A model generated the notes under the pieces. That model worked only from the letters and a program-made list of their open reading frames with translations. It did not search any database and had not been told where the DNA came from. A DNA stretch of 64,000 nucleotides from assembly GCF_026341775.1 (NCBI RefSeq), contig NZ_JAPEOB010000002.1, positions 1,984,001 to 2,048,000 on the forward strand, given 5' to 3'. Within the stretch, counting starts at the first letter, position 1, and the number at the start of each line of letters is the position of its first letter. Shown piece after piece: positions 39,796-49,396 of the stretch. Made by a program: the position numbers and the translations under genes. The stretch comes from Streptomyces sp. NBC_00654. Lineage in GTDB: Bacteria; Actinomycetota; Actinomycetes; Streptomycetales; Streptomycetaceae.

Positions 39796-39975
39796 ATGGC
39801 CAAGCACAAGAACCGCAAGCAGGGCAGCCAGCAGGATCGCGCGTCCGCATCGGAGCGCGGCGAGGAGCAGGCGAAGTCCACGGCCTTCGAGTCGCAGAAC
39901 CAGCCCCAGTCCCAGGCCCAGGGCAGCCCCTCCGATGTCGCGCGCAAGCATCAGCGGCGCTTCGGCCACAACTGA
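39796..39975 (+). CDS. Small basic hydrophilic protein
   Basis: 59 residues, MAKHKNRKQGSQQDRASASE to the end, very rich in Gln, Ser, Lys and Arg, and ending RKHQRRFGHN. No membrane segment or domain; likely disordered. Streptomycetes keep a small gene of this kind next to dnaE. An excellent CAGGAGG eight bases before the ATG and a strong terminator after the stop support expression. Confidence 0.85.
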   Translation: MAKHKNRKQGSQQDRASASERGEEQAKSTAFESQNQPQSQAQGSPSDVARKHQRRFGHN

Positions 39976-40010
39976 CCGGTCATCTCCGGTCCGGTTCCGG
40001 GCCCGTAGAC

Positions 40011-40048
40011 CGGGAGGGGCGCCCCGCAGCCGCGGGGCGCCCCTCCCG
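40011..40048. terminator. Strong bidirectional terminator hairpin
   Basis: 17-bp perfect stem (CGGGAGGGGCGCCCCGC and its complement) with a 4-base AGCC loop, midway between the convergent small basic gene and dnaE. Confidence 0.88.
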
Positions 40049-40065
40049 TCGGTGGGTGGCGTCGG

Positions 40066-43000
40066 TCAGCCGGCCAGGCAGGACGGGCCGAGCAGCACCT
40101 TCAGATCGCCGAAGAGCGCCGGGTCGGGCTTCACCCGGTGCCGGTCGAGCCGGAGCACCGTGGTCTTGCGGGGGCCCTGGAGCCTGATCCGTACCTCGGT
40201 GTCGCCCCGGTGGCTGCTCAGGACCTCGCCGAGCCTGCTGACCATGGGCGGGGTGATCTTCACCGTGGGGATGGTGAGGACGACCGGGGCGTTGGTCCCG
40301 GCGTTGGAGATGTCGGGGACCTGCATCTCCATGGCGACCAGGCGCGGCACGTCCTCGCGCTTGTCCAGGCGGCCCTTGACGAAGACGACGGTGTCCTCGA
40401 CGAGCTGGGTGGAGACCAGCTGGTAGGTGGCCGGGAAGAACATGCACTCGATGGAGCCCGCGAGGTCCTCCACGGTGGCGATGGCCCAGGCGTTGCCCTG
40501 CTTGGTCATCTTGCGCTGGAGGCCGGAGATGATGCCGCCGACGGTCACGATGGCACCGTCGCCGTGCTCGCCGCCGGTCAGCTGGGAGATCGACGCGTCG
40601 GCCTTGTCGGACAGGACGTGCTCCAGACCGAAGAGCGGGTGGTCGGAGACGTACAGTCCGAGCATTTCCCGTTCCTGCGCGAGCAGGTAGGACTTCTCCC
40701 ACTCGATGTCGGAGAACTCCACGTCCAGCCCGAAGCCCGGCTCGTCGCTCTCCTCCTCGCCCATGCCGCCGAAGAGGTCGAACTGTCCCTCGGCCTCCTT
40801 GCGCTTGACCTGCACCACGTTGTCGATCATCGGCTCGTGGTGGGCGACGAGGCCCTTGCGGGTGTGGCCCATCTCGTCGAAGGCACCGGCCTTGATGAGG
40901 GACTCGACCGTGCGCTTGTTGCAGACGACCGCTTCGACCTTGTCGAGGAAGTCGGGGAAGGTGCTGTACTTCCCCTTCGCCTTGCGGCTGCGGATGATCG
41001 AGTCGACGACGTTCTGACCGACGTTGCGCACGGCGGTCAGGCCGAAGAGGATCACGTCGTCACCCTGGGCGGCGAAGTTGGACAACGACTCGTTGACGTT
41101 GGGCGGCAGCACCTTGATGCCCATGCGGCGGCACTCGTTGAGGTAGACCGCGGACTTGTCCTTGTCGTCCTTGACCGAGGTCAGCAGGGCCGCCATGTAT
41201 TCGGCGGGGTAGTTCGCCTTGAGGTACGCGGTCCAGTAGGTGACCAGGCCGTACGCGGAGGAGTGCGCCTTGTTGAACGCGTATCCGGCGAACGGCACCA
41301 GGACGTCCCACAGCGCCTTGATCGCCGCGTCGGAGAAGCCCTTCTCCTTGGCGCCCGCCTCGAAGAGGACGAAGTTCTTCGCCAGCTCGTCGGGCTTCTT
41401 CTTGCCCATCACGCGGCGCAGGATGTCGGCCTCGCCGAGCGAGTACCCGGCGACGATCTGGGCGGCCTTCTGCACCTGCTCCTGGTAGACGATCAGGCCG
41501 TAGGTGAGGCCGAGGACCTCCTTGAGAGGCTCCTCCAGCTCCGGGTGGATCGGGGTGATCTCCTGGCGGGCGTTCTTGCGCTCCGCGTAGTTCGTGTGGG
41601 AGTTCATTCCCATCGGGCCCGGCCGGTAGAGGGCCGAGACGGCGGAAATGTCCTCGAAGTTGTCGGGCTGCATCTGGCGCAGCAGGGAGCGCATCGGACC
41701 GCCGTCGAACTGGAAGACGCCGAGCGTGTCGCCGCGGCAGAGCAGCTCGTACGTCTTGGGGTCGTCCAGCGGCAGGGAGAGCATCTCCAGGTCGATGCCC
41801 TTGTTGGACTTCACCATCTTGATGGCGTCGTCCATGATCGTCAGGTTGCGCAGGCCCAGGAAGTCCATCTTCAGCAGGCCGAGCGACTCGCACTGCGGGT
41901 AGTCCCACTGCGTGATGGTGACGCCGTCGGTGTGCCGAACCCAGACGGGGGCGTGGTCGACGATGGGTTCGCTGGACATGATGACGCCCGCGGCGTGCAC
42001 GCCCATCTGCCGCACCAGGCCCTCGACGCCCTTCGCGGTGTCGATGACCTTCCGTACGTCCGGCTCGTTCTCGTACATCCCCCGGATCTCGCCCGCCTCG
42101 CTGTAGCGCGGGTGCTTGGGGTCGGTGATGCCGTTGAGGTCGATGCCCTTGCCCAGGACGTCGGCGGGCATCGCCTTGGTGAGCCGGTCGCCCATGGCGT
42201 ACGGGTAGCCCAGCACCCGGGCGGAGTCCTTGATGGCGTTCTTGGCCTTGATCTTGCCGTACGTACCGATCATGGCGACCTTGTCGGCGCCGTACTTCTC
42301 GGTCACGTACCTGATCACCTCGACGCGCCGGCGCTCGTCGAAGTCGATGTCGACATCGGGCATGGAGACACGCTCGGGGTTCAGGAACCGCTCGAAGATC
42401 AGCCCGTGCTCGATCGGGTCGAGGTCGGTGATGCCCATCGCGTACGCCACGATCGAACCGGCGGCACTGCCTCGTCCGGGACCGACCGCGATGCCGTTGT
42501 TCTTGGCCCACATGATGAAGTCGGCGACGACCAGGAAGTACCCCGGGAACCCCATCTGGATGATGATGTCCATCTCGTACTCGACCTGCTTCTGCCGGTC
42601 GTCGGGGACCCCGCCCGGGAAGCGGCGCTGCATGCCGACCCGGACCTCTTCCTGGAACCAGGTGATCTCGGTGAAGCCGTCCGGGATGTCGAACTTCGGC
42701 ATGAGGTTCTTCGCCTCGAACATGCCACTGGTGTCGATCTGCTCCGCGACCAGCAGGGTGTTGGCGCAGCCCTCCTGCCAGGCGTCGGAGGAGTCGACGC
42801 CGTACATCTCCTCCGTCGTCTTGAGGTAGTAGCCGGTGCCGTCGAAGCGGAAGCGGTCCGGGTCGGAGAGGTTCTTGCCGGTCTGGATGCACAGCAGGGC
42901 GTCGTGCGCCGTGGCCTCGCTCGCGTAGGTGTAGTGCGAGTCGTTCGTCACCAGCGGCGGGATGTCCAGCTTTTTGCCGATTTCGAGGAGCCCGTCGCGG

Positions 43001-43605
43001 ACACGGCGCTCGATCTCGATGCCGTGGTCCATCAGCTCCAGGAAGTACTTGCCCTCGCCGAAGATGTCCTTGTAGTCGGAGGCCGCCTGGACCGCCTCGT
43101 CGAACTGTCCGAGCCGCAGCCGGGTCTGCACCTCGCCCGAGGGGCACCCGGTGGACGCGATCAGGCCCTCGGACCACTTGGCGATGGTCTCCTTGTCCAT
43201 CCGCGGCCACTTCTGCAGCCAGCCCTCGGCGTACGCGTCCGAGGAGAGCCGGAAGAGGTTGTGGAGGCCGGTCTTGTTCGACGCCCAGATCGTCTTGTGG
43301 GTGTAGCCACCGGATCCGGACACATCGTCGCGCTTCTGGTGCGGCTGTCCCCACTGCACCTTGCGCTTGTGCTTGCGCGACTCCGGGGCGACGTACGCCT
43401 CGATGCCGATGATCGGCGTCACACCCGCCTTGGCGGCGGAGTGGAAGAAGTCGTACGCCCCGTGCAGGTTGCCGTGGTCCGTCATCGCGATGTGGGACAT
43501 GCCCATCTCGTTGCACGCCTCGAACATGTCCTTGAGCCGCGCGGCACCGTCCAGGAGCGAGTACTGCGTGTGGACGTGAAGGTGCGTGAAGGGCGGCTTG
43601 GTCAC
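40066..43605 (-). CDS. dnaE: DNA polymerase III alpha subunit
   Basis: 1179 residues, the replicative C-family polymerase (DnaE1 type). Starts with the PHP domain (FTHLHVHTQYSLLDGAARL, MTDHGNLHG). Catalytic acidic residues of the palm are in MPDVDIDFDERRR, with GPGRGSAAGSIVAYAMG just before. The fingers and tandem HhH segment (FAGYAFNKAHSSAYGLVTYWTAY) and a C-terminal OB fold (VTVGGIISGLQRKMTKQGN) follow. GTG 43605 has GGAGG ten bases upstream; longer frames are unconserved. The long antisense frame over it is an artefact of GC bias. Confidence 0.98.
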   Translation of the reverse strand: MTKPPFTHLHVHTQYSLLDGAARLKDMFEACNEMGMSHIAMTDHGNLHGAYDFFHSAAKAGVTPIIGIEAYVAPESRKHKRKVQWGQPHQKRDDVSGSGGYTHKTIWASNKTGLHNLFRLSSDAYAEGWLQKWPRMDKETIAKWSEGLIASTGCPSGEVQTRLRLGQFDEAVQAASDYKDIFGEGKYFLELMDHGIEIERRVRDGLLEIGKKLDIPPLVTNDSHYTYASEATAHDALLCIQTGKNLSDPDRFRFDGTGYYLKTTEEMYGVDSSDAWQEGCANTLLVAEQIDTSGMFEAKNLMPKFDIPDGFTEITWFQEEVRVGMQRRFPGGVPDDRQKQVEYEMDIIIQMGFPGYFLVVADFIMWAKNNGIAVGPGRGSAAGSIVAYAMGITDLDPIEHGLIFERFLNPERVSMPDVDIDFDERRRVEVIRYVTEKYGADKVAMIGTYGKIKAKNAIKDSARVLGYPYAMGDRLTKAMPADVLGKGIDLNGITDPKHPRYSEAGEIRGMYENEPDVRKVIDTAKGVEGLVRQMGVHAAGVIMSSEPIVDHAPVWVRHTDGVTITQWDYPQCESLGLLKMDFLGLRNLTIMDDAIKMVKSNKGIDLEMLSLPLDDPKTYELLCRGDTLGVFQFDGGPMRSLLRQMQPDNFEDISAVSALYRPGPMGMNSHTNYAERKNARQEITPIHPELEEPLKEVLGLTYGLIVYQEQVQKAAQIVAGYSLGEADILRRVMGKKKPDELAKNFVLFEAGAKEKGFSDAAIKALWDVLVPFAGYAFNKAHSSAYGLVTYWTAYLKANYPAEYMAALLTSVKDDKDKSAVYLNECRRMGIKVLPPNVNESLSNFAAQGDDVILFGLTAVRNVGQNVVDSIIRSRKAKGKYSTFPDFLDKVEAVVCNKRTVESLIKAGAFDEMGHTRKGLVAHHEPMIDNVVQVKRKEAEGQFDLFGGMGEEESDEPGFGLDVEFSDIEWEKSYLLAQEREMLGLYVSDHPLFGLEHVLSDKADASISQLTGGEHGDGAIVTVGGIISGLQRKMTKQGNAWAIATVEDLAGSIECMFFPATYQLVSTQLVEDTVVFVKGRLDKREDVPRLVAMEMQVPDISNAGTNAPVVLTIPTVKITPPMVSRLGEVLSSHRGDTEVRIRLQGPRKTTVLRLDRHRVKPDPALFGDLKVLLGPSCLAG

Positions 43606-43810
43606 GGCGTCGGGCCTCCGGGAGAACTGGGGATGACGGACAGGGGGGACAGCGGGGAAGTCTACGTCTTGGAGGTGACGGACGAAGGGCACTCCCGGGT
43701 ACGGTCGCGCGTTGTAGAGGCTGAGGAACGTGTCCTATTTGTCATGTCCTCAGTCACGTCATGGGGCACGTCCCACGTCATGCACGTCCGGTACCAGGAG
43801 GCACCAAGAA
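43606..43810. other. Divergent promoter region, dnaE / DUF2252 gene
   Basis: 205 bases. For the plus strand there is TTGTAG at 43712-43717 followed after 17 bases by CTATTT (43735-43740), a fair match to a vegetative promoter. I could not pick a dnaE promoter with confidence. No operator dyad was seen. Confidence 0.35.
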
Positions 43811-45136
43811 ATGTCGGAAACGCAGACCGGCGCAGCGCAGCGCGGGGAGCAGATCCTCGCCGTTTTCGACACCGCTTTCGGTGAGCTGCTGGCCGCAGAT
43901 CCCGCGGCCTTCCGGGTCAAGTTCCGCAAGATGGCGGGCTCGGCCTTCGCCTTCTACCGCGGCACGGCGTGCCTGTTCTACGGCGATGTGGAGCGGGAGC
44001 GGCACGGCGGGGAGTATCTGGACGAGCGCACCGGACGGGTGTGGATCCACGGCGATCTGCACGCGGAGAACTTCGGCACGTACATGGACGCCAACGGCCG
44101 GCTGATCTTCAATGTGAACGACTTCGACGAGGCGTACGTGGGCCCGTTCACCTGGGACCTCAAGCGCTTCGCCGCCTCCGTCGCCCTGATCGGCTACGCG
44201 AAGGCGCTGGGCGACGGCCAGATCGGCGAGCTGGTGCGGATCTACGCCGCCGCCTACCGGGAGCGGATCCACGCCCTGGCGACCGGCGCGAAGAACGACG
44301 AGCTGCCGCCGTTCACGCTGGACACCGCCCAGGGTCCGCTGCTGGACGCGCTGCGCGACGCCCGCTCCCTGACCCGGTTCTCGCTGCTGGACTCGATGAC
44401 GGAGATACGGGACTTCGAGCGCCGGTTCGCCGCCGGCGGCGGGGCGATCGACCTGGACGCGGCGACCCGCTACAAGGTGCTGTCCGCGTTCGACGGCTAT
44501 CTGGAGACACTGCCGGAGTCGAGCCTCACCCGCCCCGACTCGTACCGGGTGAAGGACGTGGTGGGCCGGCGGGGCATCGGCATAGGCTCGGCCGGGCTGC
44601 CGTCGTACAACATCCTCCTGGAGGGCAACAGCGACGCCCTGGAGAACGATGTGGTGATCTATCTCAAGCAGGCGCAGACCCCGGCGGTCTCCCGGCACAT
44701 CACGGACGCCGGCGTGCGGGACTACTTCCAGCACGAGGGGCACCGAACCGTGATCTCGCAGCGCGCGCTGCAGGCCCACGCCGACCCGTGGCTCGGCTGG
44801 ACCGAGCTGGACGGCGCGGGCCAGCTGGTCGCGGAGGTGTCGCCGTACGCCGTCGACCTGGACTGGTCCGACATCGACGAGCCGGAGGAGATCGCGGCCG
44901 TCGTCGCCGATCTCGGCCGGGCGACGGCGACGATGCACTCGGCGGCGGACGACGAGAGCGGGCACTCGCTGGTGCCGTTCTCCACGGAGCGGGCGATCGA
45001 CGCGGCCATCGCGGCCGACGAGGAGGGCTTCGCGGAGCTGCTGGTCGACTTCGCCCACAGCTACGGGGCCCGTGCCCGCGCCGACCACCAGATCTTCGTG
45101 GACCTCTTCCGCAACGGCCGCATTCCCGGTCTGTAG
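43811..45136 (+). CDS. DUF2252 kinase-like protein
   Basis: 441 residues. DUF2252 proteins have a kinase-like fold related to aminoglycoside phosphotransferases; the family's substrates are unknown. Visible hallmarks: GRVWIHGDLHAENFGTYM (catalytic-loop HGD-x-HxxN), then NVNDFDEAYVGPFTWDLKRFA (metal-binding DFD). Upstream, SYNILLEGNSDALENDVVIYLKQ may carry the ATP-binding Lys; its position after the catalytic loop points to a circularly permuted order. ATG 43811 follows GGAGG. Confidence 0.82.
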   Translation: MSETQTGAAQRGEQILAVFDTAFGELLAADPAAFRVKFRKMAGSAFAFYRGTACLFYGDVERERHGGEYLDERTGRVWIHGDLHAENFGTYMDANGRLIFNVNDFDEAYVGPFTWDLKRFAASVALIGYAKALGDGQIGELVRIYAAAYRERIHALATGAKNDELPPFTLDTAQGPLLDALRDARSLTRFSLLDSMTEIRDFERRFAAGGGAIDLDAATRYKVLSAFDGYLETLPESSLTRPDSYRVKDVVGRRGIGIGSAGLPSYNILLEGNSDALENDVVIYLKQAQTPAVSRHITDAGVRDYFQHEGHRTVISQRALQAHADPWLGWTELDGAGQLVAEVSPYAVDLDWSDIDEPEEIAAVVADLGRATATMHSAADDESGHSLVPFSTERAIDAAIAADEEGFAELLVDFAHSYGARARADHQIFVDLFRNGRIPGL

Positions 45137-45198
45137 GGCGGTCCCGGGCCTCCGGGTCCCGCGGGTCCGGGCCTTTTAGGGGTCGTTTACAGGTACAC

Positions 45199-45933
45199 AT
45201 GACACACTCTCCGGCGATGGACATCTCAGGGACGCAGCTCAGGGTGGTGCGCGCGGCGCTTTTCACAGCGCTCGTCGTCACCCTGTCCACTGCTTCCCAT
45301 GTGCTGCTCTCCCAGGTCCCGCTCCCGCTGACCGTGGTCGCGATGCTGGCCTGCGTCGTCTTCGCGACGGCGTACGCGCTGGCGGGCCGGGAGCGCGGCT
45401 TCGGGGCGATCGCGGGCCTGCTCGTCCCGCTGGAGCTGGCCGCCGACACGGTCTTCACCACGGGGCAGCATCTCTGTTACGGGGCGGCCGGCGGCCCGAT
45501 CGCGGGGCCGCTGCGGTCCGTGGGCGTCGATGTGCTGTGCGGCGGGAGCGGCGGCGCGCATCTGGCGGGTGTCGGCACGGTGGGCACCCCGCTGGCCGGG
45601 GTGACCGGGGCCGGTGACCGGGCCGCCGCGCTGCTGGCGCAGCCGGGGCCCGCGGTGCCGTGGCTGCTGCTCGCCGCCCATGTGACCGTCGGGCTGCTCG
45701 CCGCGGCCTGGCTGAGGCGCGGGGAGTCCGCCCTCGCGGGGCTGCTGCGCGCGGTGGCCGCCCTGGCGTTCCGCCCGCTGCTGACCGCGGTCGCCGTGGT
45801 GAGCCACTCCCGCCGCCGGACGGCCCGCGCCCCCCGCCCGGCCGGCCGCCCGCACCCGCTCTGCCCGGCCCGTCTGCTGGGGCACTCCGTGGGGCGAAGG
45901 GGTCCGCCGCTGACGGCCCGTGCCGCGCTCTGA
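45199..45933 (+). CDS. Integral membrane protein of unknown function
   Basis: 244 residues. Three or four hydrophobic stretches: ALFTALVVTLSTASHVLLS, TVVAMLACVVFATAYALAG, WLLLAAHVTVGLLAAAWL and ALLRAVAALAFRPLLTAVAV. It has a Gly-rich loop with two Cys and a basic C-terminal tail rich in Arg and Pro. The sequence is long for a chance frame and the composition fits a membrane protein, but I know no family function. Streptomycetes often keep such a gene near DsbA-like genes. ATG 45199 or ATG 45217 could be the start. Confidence 0.7.
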   Translation: MTHSPAMDISGTQLRVVRAALFTALVVTLSTASHVLLSQVPLPLTVVAMLACVVFATAYALAGRERGFGAIAGLLVPLELAADTVFTTGQHLCYGAAGGPIAGPLRSVGVDVLCGGSGGAHLAGVGTVGTPLAGVTGAGDRAAALLAQPGPAVPWLLLAAHVTVGLLAAAWLRRGESALAGLLRAVAALAFRPLLTAVAVVSHSRRRTARAPRPAGRPHPLCPARLLGHSVGRRGPPLTARAAL

Positions 45934-46022
45934 GCACGCGGCACGCCGGGCCCCGGAACAGCGGGCCCCGGCCGTACAGCACACCCCCACACGCAGCTTT
46001 CACATATCCACGGAGAACGATC

Positions 46023-46838
46023 ATGAGCAAGCGCAACACCCAGGCCAACAAGGCAGCGGCCCGCGAGCGGCTGCGCGCCGAGCGCGAGCGCCAGGCGAAG
46101 AAGGACAAGGCCCGCAAGCAGATCGTCGTCGGTGTCTCGGTCGTCGCCGCGCTGGCGGTCATCGGCGGCATCAGCTACGGCGTGATGCAGCTGAACAAGC
46201 CGGACGCCTGGACGGCCGCCGCGGACGCGAAGAACGTGACCGCCCCGAAGAACACCTCGGGCAAGGACGGCACGACCGTGGTCATCGGCAAGTCGACCGC
46301 CAAGAAGACCCTTGAGCTGTACGAGGACTCGCGCTGCCCGATCTGCGGCACGTTCGAGCAGGCGCTCGGCGAGACCGTCGAGAAGGACGTCGAGGCGGGC
46401 AAGTACAAGATCAAGTACGTCGGTGCGACCTTCATCGACAACACCGACAGCGGAGAGGGCTCCAAGAACGCCCTCAGCGCGCTGGGCGCGGCCCTCGATG
46501 TGAGCCCCGAGGCGTTCCTGGACTACAAGGCCGCGCTCTACTCCGCGAAGTACCACCCGGAGGAGAGCGACGACAAGTTCGCCAAGGACAGCTTCCTGAT
46601 CGAGGTGGCGGACTCCGTGGACGCGCTGAAGGGCAACAAGGAGTTCCAGAAGGCCGTCGAGGACGGCACGTACGACGCGTGGGCGATGAAGATGTCCAAG
46701 GCGTTCGACAAGAGCGGGGTGACGGGCACGCCGTCGCTGAGGATGGACGGCAAGCCGGTCACCGCCGAGGGCAGCGAGAACGCCCCCATGACGGTGCCCG
46801 ACTTCAACGCCGCGGTCGACAAGGCGCTGAAGGCGTAA
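46023..46838 (+). CDS. Membrane-anchored DsbA-like thioredoxin-fold protein
   Basis: 271 residues: a highly charged Lys/Arg cytoplasmic N-terminus (ARERLRAERERQAKKDKARK), a transmembrane segment (about 35-55), then a thioredoxin-4 domain with the redox motif SRCPIC near residue 107 and a cis-Pro loop in SGVTGTPSLRMDGKPV. The layout is the same as the protein at 14009, so this is a second extracytoplasmic thiol oxidoreductase or isomerase. ATG 46023 has GGAGA upstream, and a strong terminator follows the stop. Confidence 0.88.
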   Translation: MSKRNTQANKAAARERLRAERERQAKKDKARKQIVVGVSVVAALAVIGGISYGVMQLNKPDAWTAAADAKNVTAPKNTSGKDGTTVVIGKSTAKKTLELYEDSRCPICGTFEQALGETVEKDVEAGKYKIKYVGATFIDNTDSGEGSKNALSALGAALDVSPEAFLDYKAALYSAKYHPEESDDKFAKDSFLIEVADSVDALKGNKEFQKAVEDGTYDAWAMKMSKAFDKSGVTGTPSLRMDGKPVTAEGSENAPMTVPDFNAAVDKALKA

Positions 46839-46868
46839 CGTCCGCCCGTCCGCTCACGGCCGTACGGC

Positions 46869-46908
46869 GCGGCGGGGTCCCGCACCGGAAGGTGCGGGAC
46901 CCCGCCGC
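46869..46908. terminator. 18-bp hairpin terminator
   Basis: Perfect stem GCGGCGGGGTCCCGCACC with GGAA loop, between the DsbA-like gene and the convergent dienelactone-hydrolase-like gene. Probably serves both. Confidence 0.9.
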
Positions 46909-46924
46909 GGGTCTTCCGGCCCGG

Positions 46925-47494
46925 TCACAGCGTGGCGAGGAACCCCAGGGCGACCTTCCAGGTCTGCTCGGCGGCCCGCTCGTCGTAGTCGTGCAGCTCC
47001 GGGTCGGTGAACAGGTGTCCGGCGCCCGGGTAGCGGTAGACCTCCACATCGGCGCCGGTCCGCCGCATCTGGAGGTACCAGCTGTTGAGCCAGTCGGGCG
47101 ACTCGAACGGGTCGGGGTCGGCGACGTGCAGCTGTACGGGCAGTTCGTCCACCGAGGCGTTCTCCGCGATGTCCGACGTGCCGTGCAGGAGCAGCAGTCC
47201 GCGTGCCTTCTCGTCGCCGAGGGCGAGGGTCTGCGCGGTGGCGGCGCCGAAGGAGAAGCCCGCGTACACCAGGCCCTGGTCGGAGTAGGGCGCCGCGGCC
47301 AGCACGGCACGCCTGAGCAGCTCGTCCTTGCCCACCTGCTCCTTGAAGGCCATGCCCTCCTCCACCGTGTCGAAGGTGTGCCCCTCGAACAGATCGGGCA
47401 CCCGCACCTCATGGCCGGCGGCCCGGAGCCGGTCGGCCGCGGCGTGCACGGCGGGCCGCAGCCCGTAGGTCGAGTGGAAAAGCATGATGTTCAT
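46925..47494 (-). CDS. Dienelactone-hydrolase-family alpha/beta hydrolase
   Basis: 189 residues. The alpha/beta-hydrolase core reads MNIMLFHSTYGLRPAV, DLFEGHTFDTVEEG, nucleophile elbow YAGFSFGAATA, and the catalytic His in YRYPGAGHLFTDPEL. The elbow has Ser where classic dienelactone hydrolases have Cys, so it is probably a serine esterase-like member. ATG 47494 is used; ATG 47503 adds three residues. Substrate unknown. Confidence 0.85.
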   Translation of the reverse strand: MNIMLFHSTYGLRPAVHAAADRLRAAGHEVRVPDLFEGHTFDTVEEGMAFKEQVGKDELLRRAVLAAAPYSDQGLVYAGFSFGAATAQTLALGDEKARGLLLLHGTSDIAENASVDELPVQLHVADPDPFESPDWLNSWYLQMRRTGADVEVYRYPGAGHLFTDPELHDYDERAAEQTWKVALGFLATL

Positions 47495-47634
47495 GACGCC
47501 CATGGTGCCAGCGAGCCCGGCCCGCGCCGAACGACAGGGCCCCAGGACCTGCCGGACGGCGCCGGGCCCTGCCGCCCTGGCCTCCTGCCGCTCCGCCCCG
47601 GCGCGCCCCCTTGCCGCTCCCCCTTTTCGCCGCC

Positions 47635-49221
47635 TCAGCGCAGGCTGCGTACGTCCAGGTAGCGCAGCACCCGGTCGACCACCTCGGGGTCGGCGCCCGG
47701 CTCGCTGCGCGCGGAGAGCACCGCGTGGCGGGCGGCCGACATCATCTCCCGCTGGATGCGGCTGACCGCCCGGAACCGTTCCGCCCGCTGCGCGTACGCC
47801 TCGCGCCGCTCGTCGTCGACCATGTCGGGGCTGATCCGGGCCCCGATGTCGTAGGCCGCGCGCTGGAGCCGCTCCACGACGTCCTCCGGGAAGTCCTCGA
47901 CCTCCTGGATCTCCTTGAGCCGGTGCTTGGCCGCCTTGGCGGCCCGGATCGCGAGCTCCCGTTCCAGGGCCTGTTCGGCGTCGGTGTCGGCACGCACCCC
48001 GAGCTTGCGCACCAGCCACGGCAGGGTGAGCCCCTGGAGGACGAGGGTCGCCATGATGACGGCGAACGCGATGAAGATGATCTCGTCGCGGCCGGGGAAC
48101 GGCTTCCCGTCGTCCGTCTCCAGCGGGATCGCCAGCGCCAGCGCGACCGAGGCCACCCCGCGCATCCCGGCCCACCACATGACGACGGTCTCCCGTCGGC
48201 TGGTGGGGATCTCCTCGCTCACATCGCGCCGGGTGTGCAGCCGTTTGGCCAGCCAGGCCGCGGGGAGCAGCCACAGCAGCCGTACGCCCACGACGACCAC
48301 GACGATCGCCAGGCCCCAGCCCACCATCCGCAGTTCGCGCCCGTCGGCTGTGCCGAAGACACTGTGGAGTTCGAGGCCGATCAGCCCGAAGGCGACCCCG
48401 GTGACGAGCGTGTCGACGATCTCCCAGAAGGTGCGTCCGGTGAGACGTCCGAGGACATCGTCGGCGTCCGCGGTGCGCTCGGCGAGGAAGAGCGCGGTGG
48501 TGAGGACGGCCAGCACACCCGACCCCATGAGTTCCTCGGCGAGGACGTAACTCACGAACGGTACGAGCAGGGAGAGGCCGACCTGAAGGGTGGCGTCACC
48601 CAGGACGTTCATCAGTCTGATGGTGAGCCAGCCCAGCGCCAGTCCGACCGCCACCGCGACGGCGGCGGACAGGATCAGCAGGCCGAACGCCTCGGGCAGC
48701 GAGAAGGTCCCGCTCACGGCGGCGGCGATCGCCACGTGGTAGAGCACGATCGCGGTCACGTCGTTGAACAGCCCCTCGCCCTCCAGGATCGAGACGAGCC
48801 GGCGCGGCAGTCCGACCGAGCCCGCGACAGCGGTCGCGGCGACCGGGTCGGGCGGGGCGACGAGCGCACCGAGGGCGACCGCGGCGGCGATGGGCAGCCC
48901 GGGGACGATCGCGTTGGCGACCGCGGCGACGGCCGCCGTGGTGACGAAGACCAGTGCCACGGCCAGCAGGAAGATCGGCCGTCTGTTGGCCGCGAACTGC
49001 CGCCAGGAGGTGCGCTGCACGGAGGCGTAGAGCAGCGGCGGCAGCAGCGCGGGGAGGATGATCTCCGGCGGGACGTCGACATTCGGTACGAAGCTGGTGA
49101 ACGCCATCGCGACCCCGGCGAGCGTCATCAGCACCGGCGCCGGGAGGCCCAGACGCTCCCCGAGGGGCACCGTGACCACGGCTCCCAGCAGAAGCAGGAG
49201 CAGCAGTGCCATTTGGTCCAC
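47635..49221 (-). CDS. CPA1-family Na+/H+ antiporter
   Basis: 528 residues, about 12 membrane helices over the first 400 residues, then a ~130-residue cytoplasmic charged tail. Family features: LGALVAPPDPVAATAVAGSVG (the functional Asp of CPA1 exchangers), ILEGEGLFNDVTAIVLYHVA, and ETVVMWWAGMRGVASVALALAIP. It exchanges Na+ (or K+) for H+ across the membrane for pH and salt balance. GTG 49221. The 175 bases before the start hold nothing else I recognise. Confidence 0.92.
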   Translation of the reverse strand: MDQMALLLLLLLGAVVTVPLGERLGLPAPVLMTLAGVAMAFTSFVPNVDVPPEIILPALLPPLLYASVQRTSWRQFAANRRPIFLLAVALVFVTTAAVAAVANAIVPGLPIAAAVALGALVAPPDPVAATAVAGSVGLPRRLVSILEGEGLFNDVTAIVLYHVAIAAAVSGTFSLPEAFGLLILSAAVAVAVGLALGWLTIRLMNVLGDATLQVGLSLLVPFVSYVLAEELMGSGVLAVLTTALFLAERTADADDVLGRLTGRTFWEIVDTLVTGVAFGLIGLELHSVFGTADGRELRMVGWGLAIVVVVVGVRLLWLLPAAWLAKRLHTRRDVSEEIPTSRRETVVMWWAGMRGVASVALALAIPLETDDGKPFPGRDEIIFIAFAVIMATLVLQGLTLPWLVRKLGVRADTDAEQALERELAIRAAKAAKHRLKEIQEVEDFPEDVVERLQRAAYDIGARISPDMVDDERREAYAQRAERFRAVSRIQREMMSAARHAVLSARSEPGADPEVVDRVLRYLDVRSLR

Positions 49222-49396
49222 GATGTGCCTTCCGGGCGGGCGGGGTCAGGCCGTGCGATCGGCCGATAGGGGCTTCCACCCTGCCACGCAATCCCTGCAA
49301 TTCAGACAACACCCCCACCCGGCAGCCCCCTTGGCACCTCGGTCCTCCGAGGTATCGGCCGCCGTCGCCCCGCTTCCGCCGACCCGAGGGGCGCCG

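Noticed and set aside
43730..43810. Longer start for the DUF2252 gene
   Set aside because: The added residues are unconserved and cover the candidate promoter region; ATG 43811 has a strong Shine-Dalgarno.
40138..43884. 1248-codon plus-strand frame
   Set aside because: Exact antisense of dnaE, repetitive Val/Gly/Asp/Leu composition, no motif.
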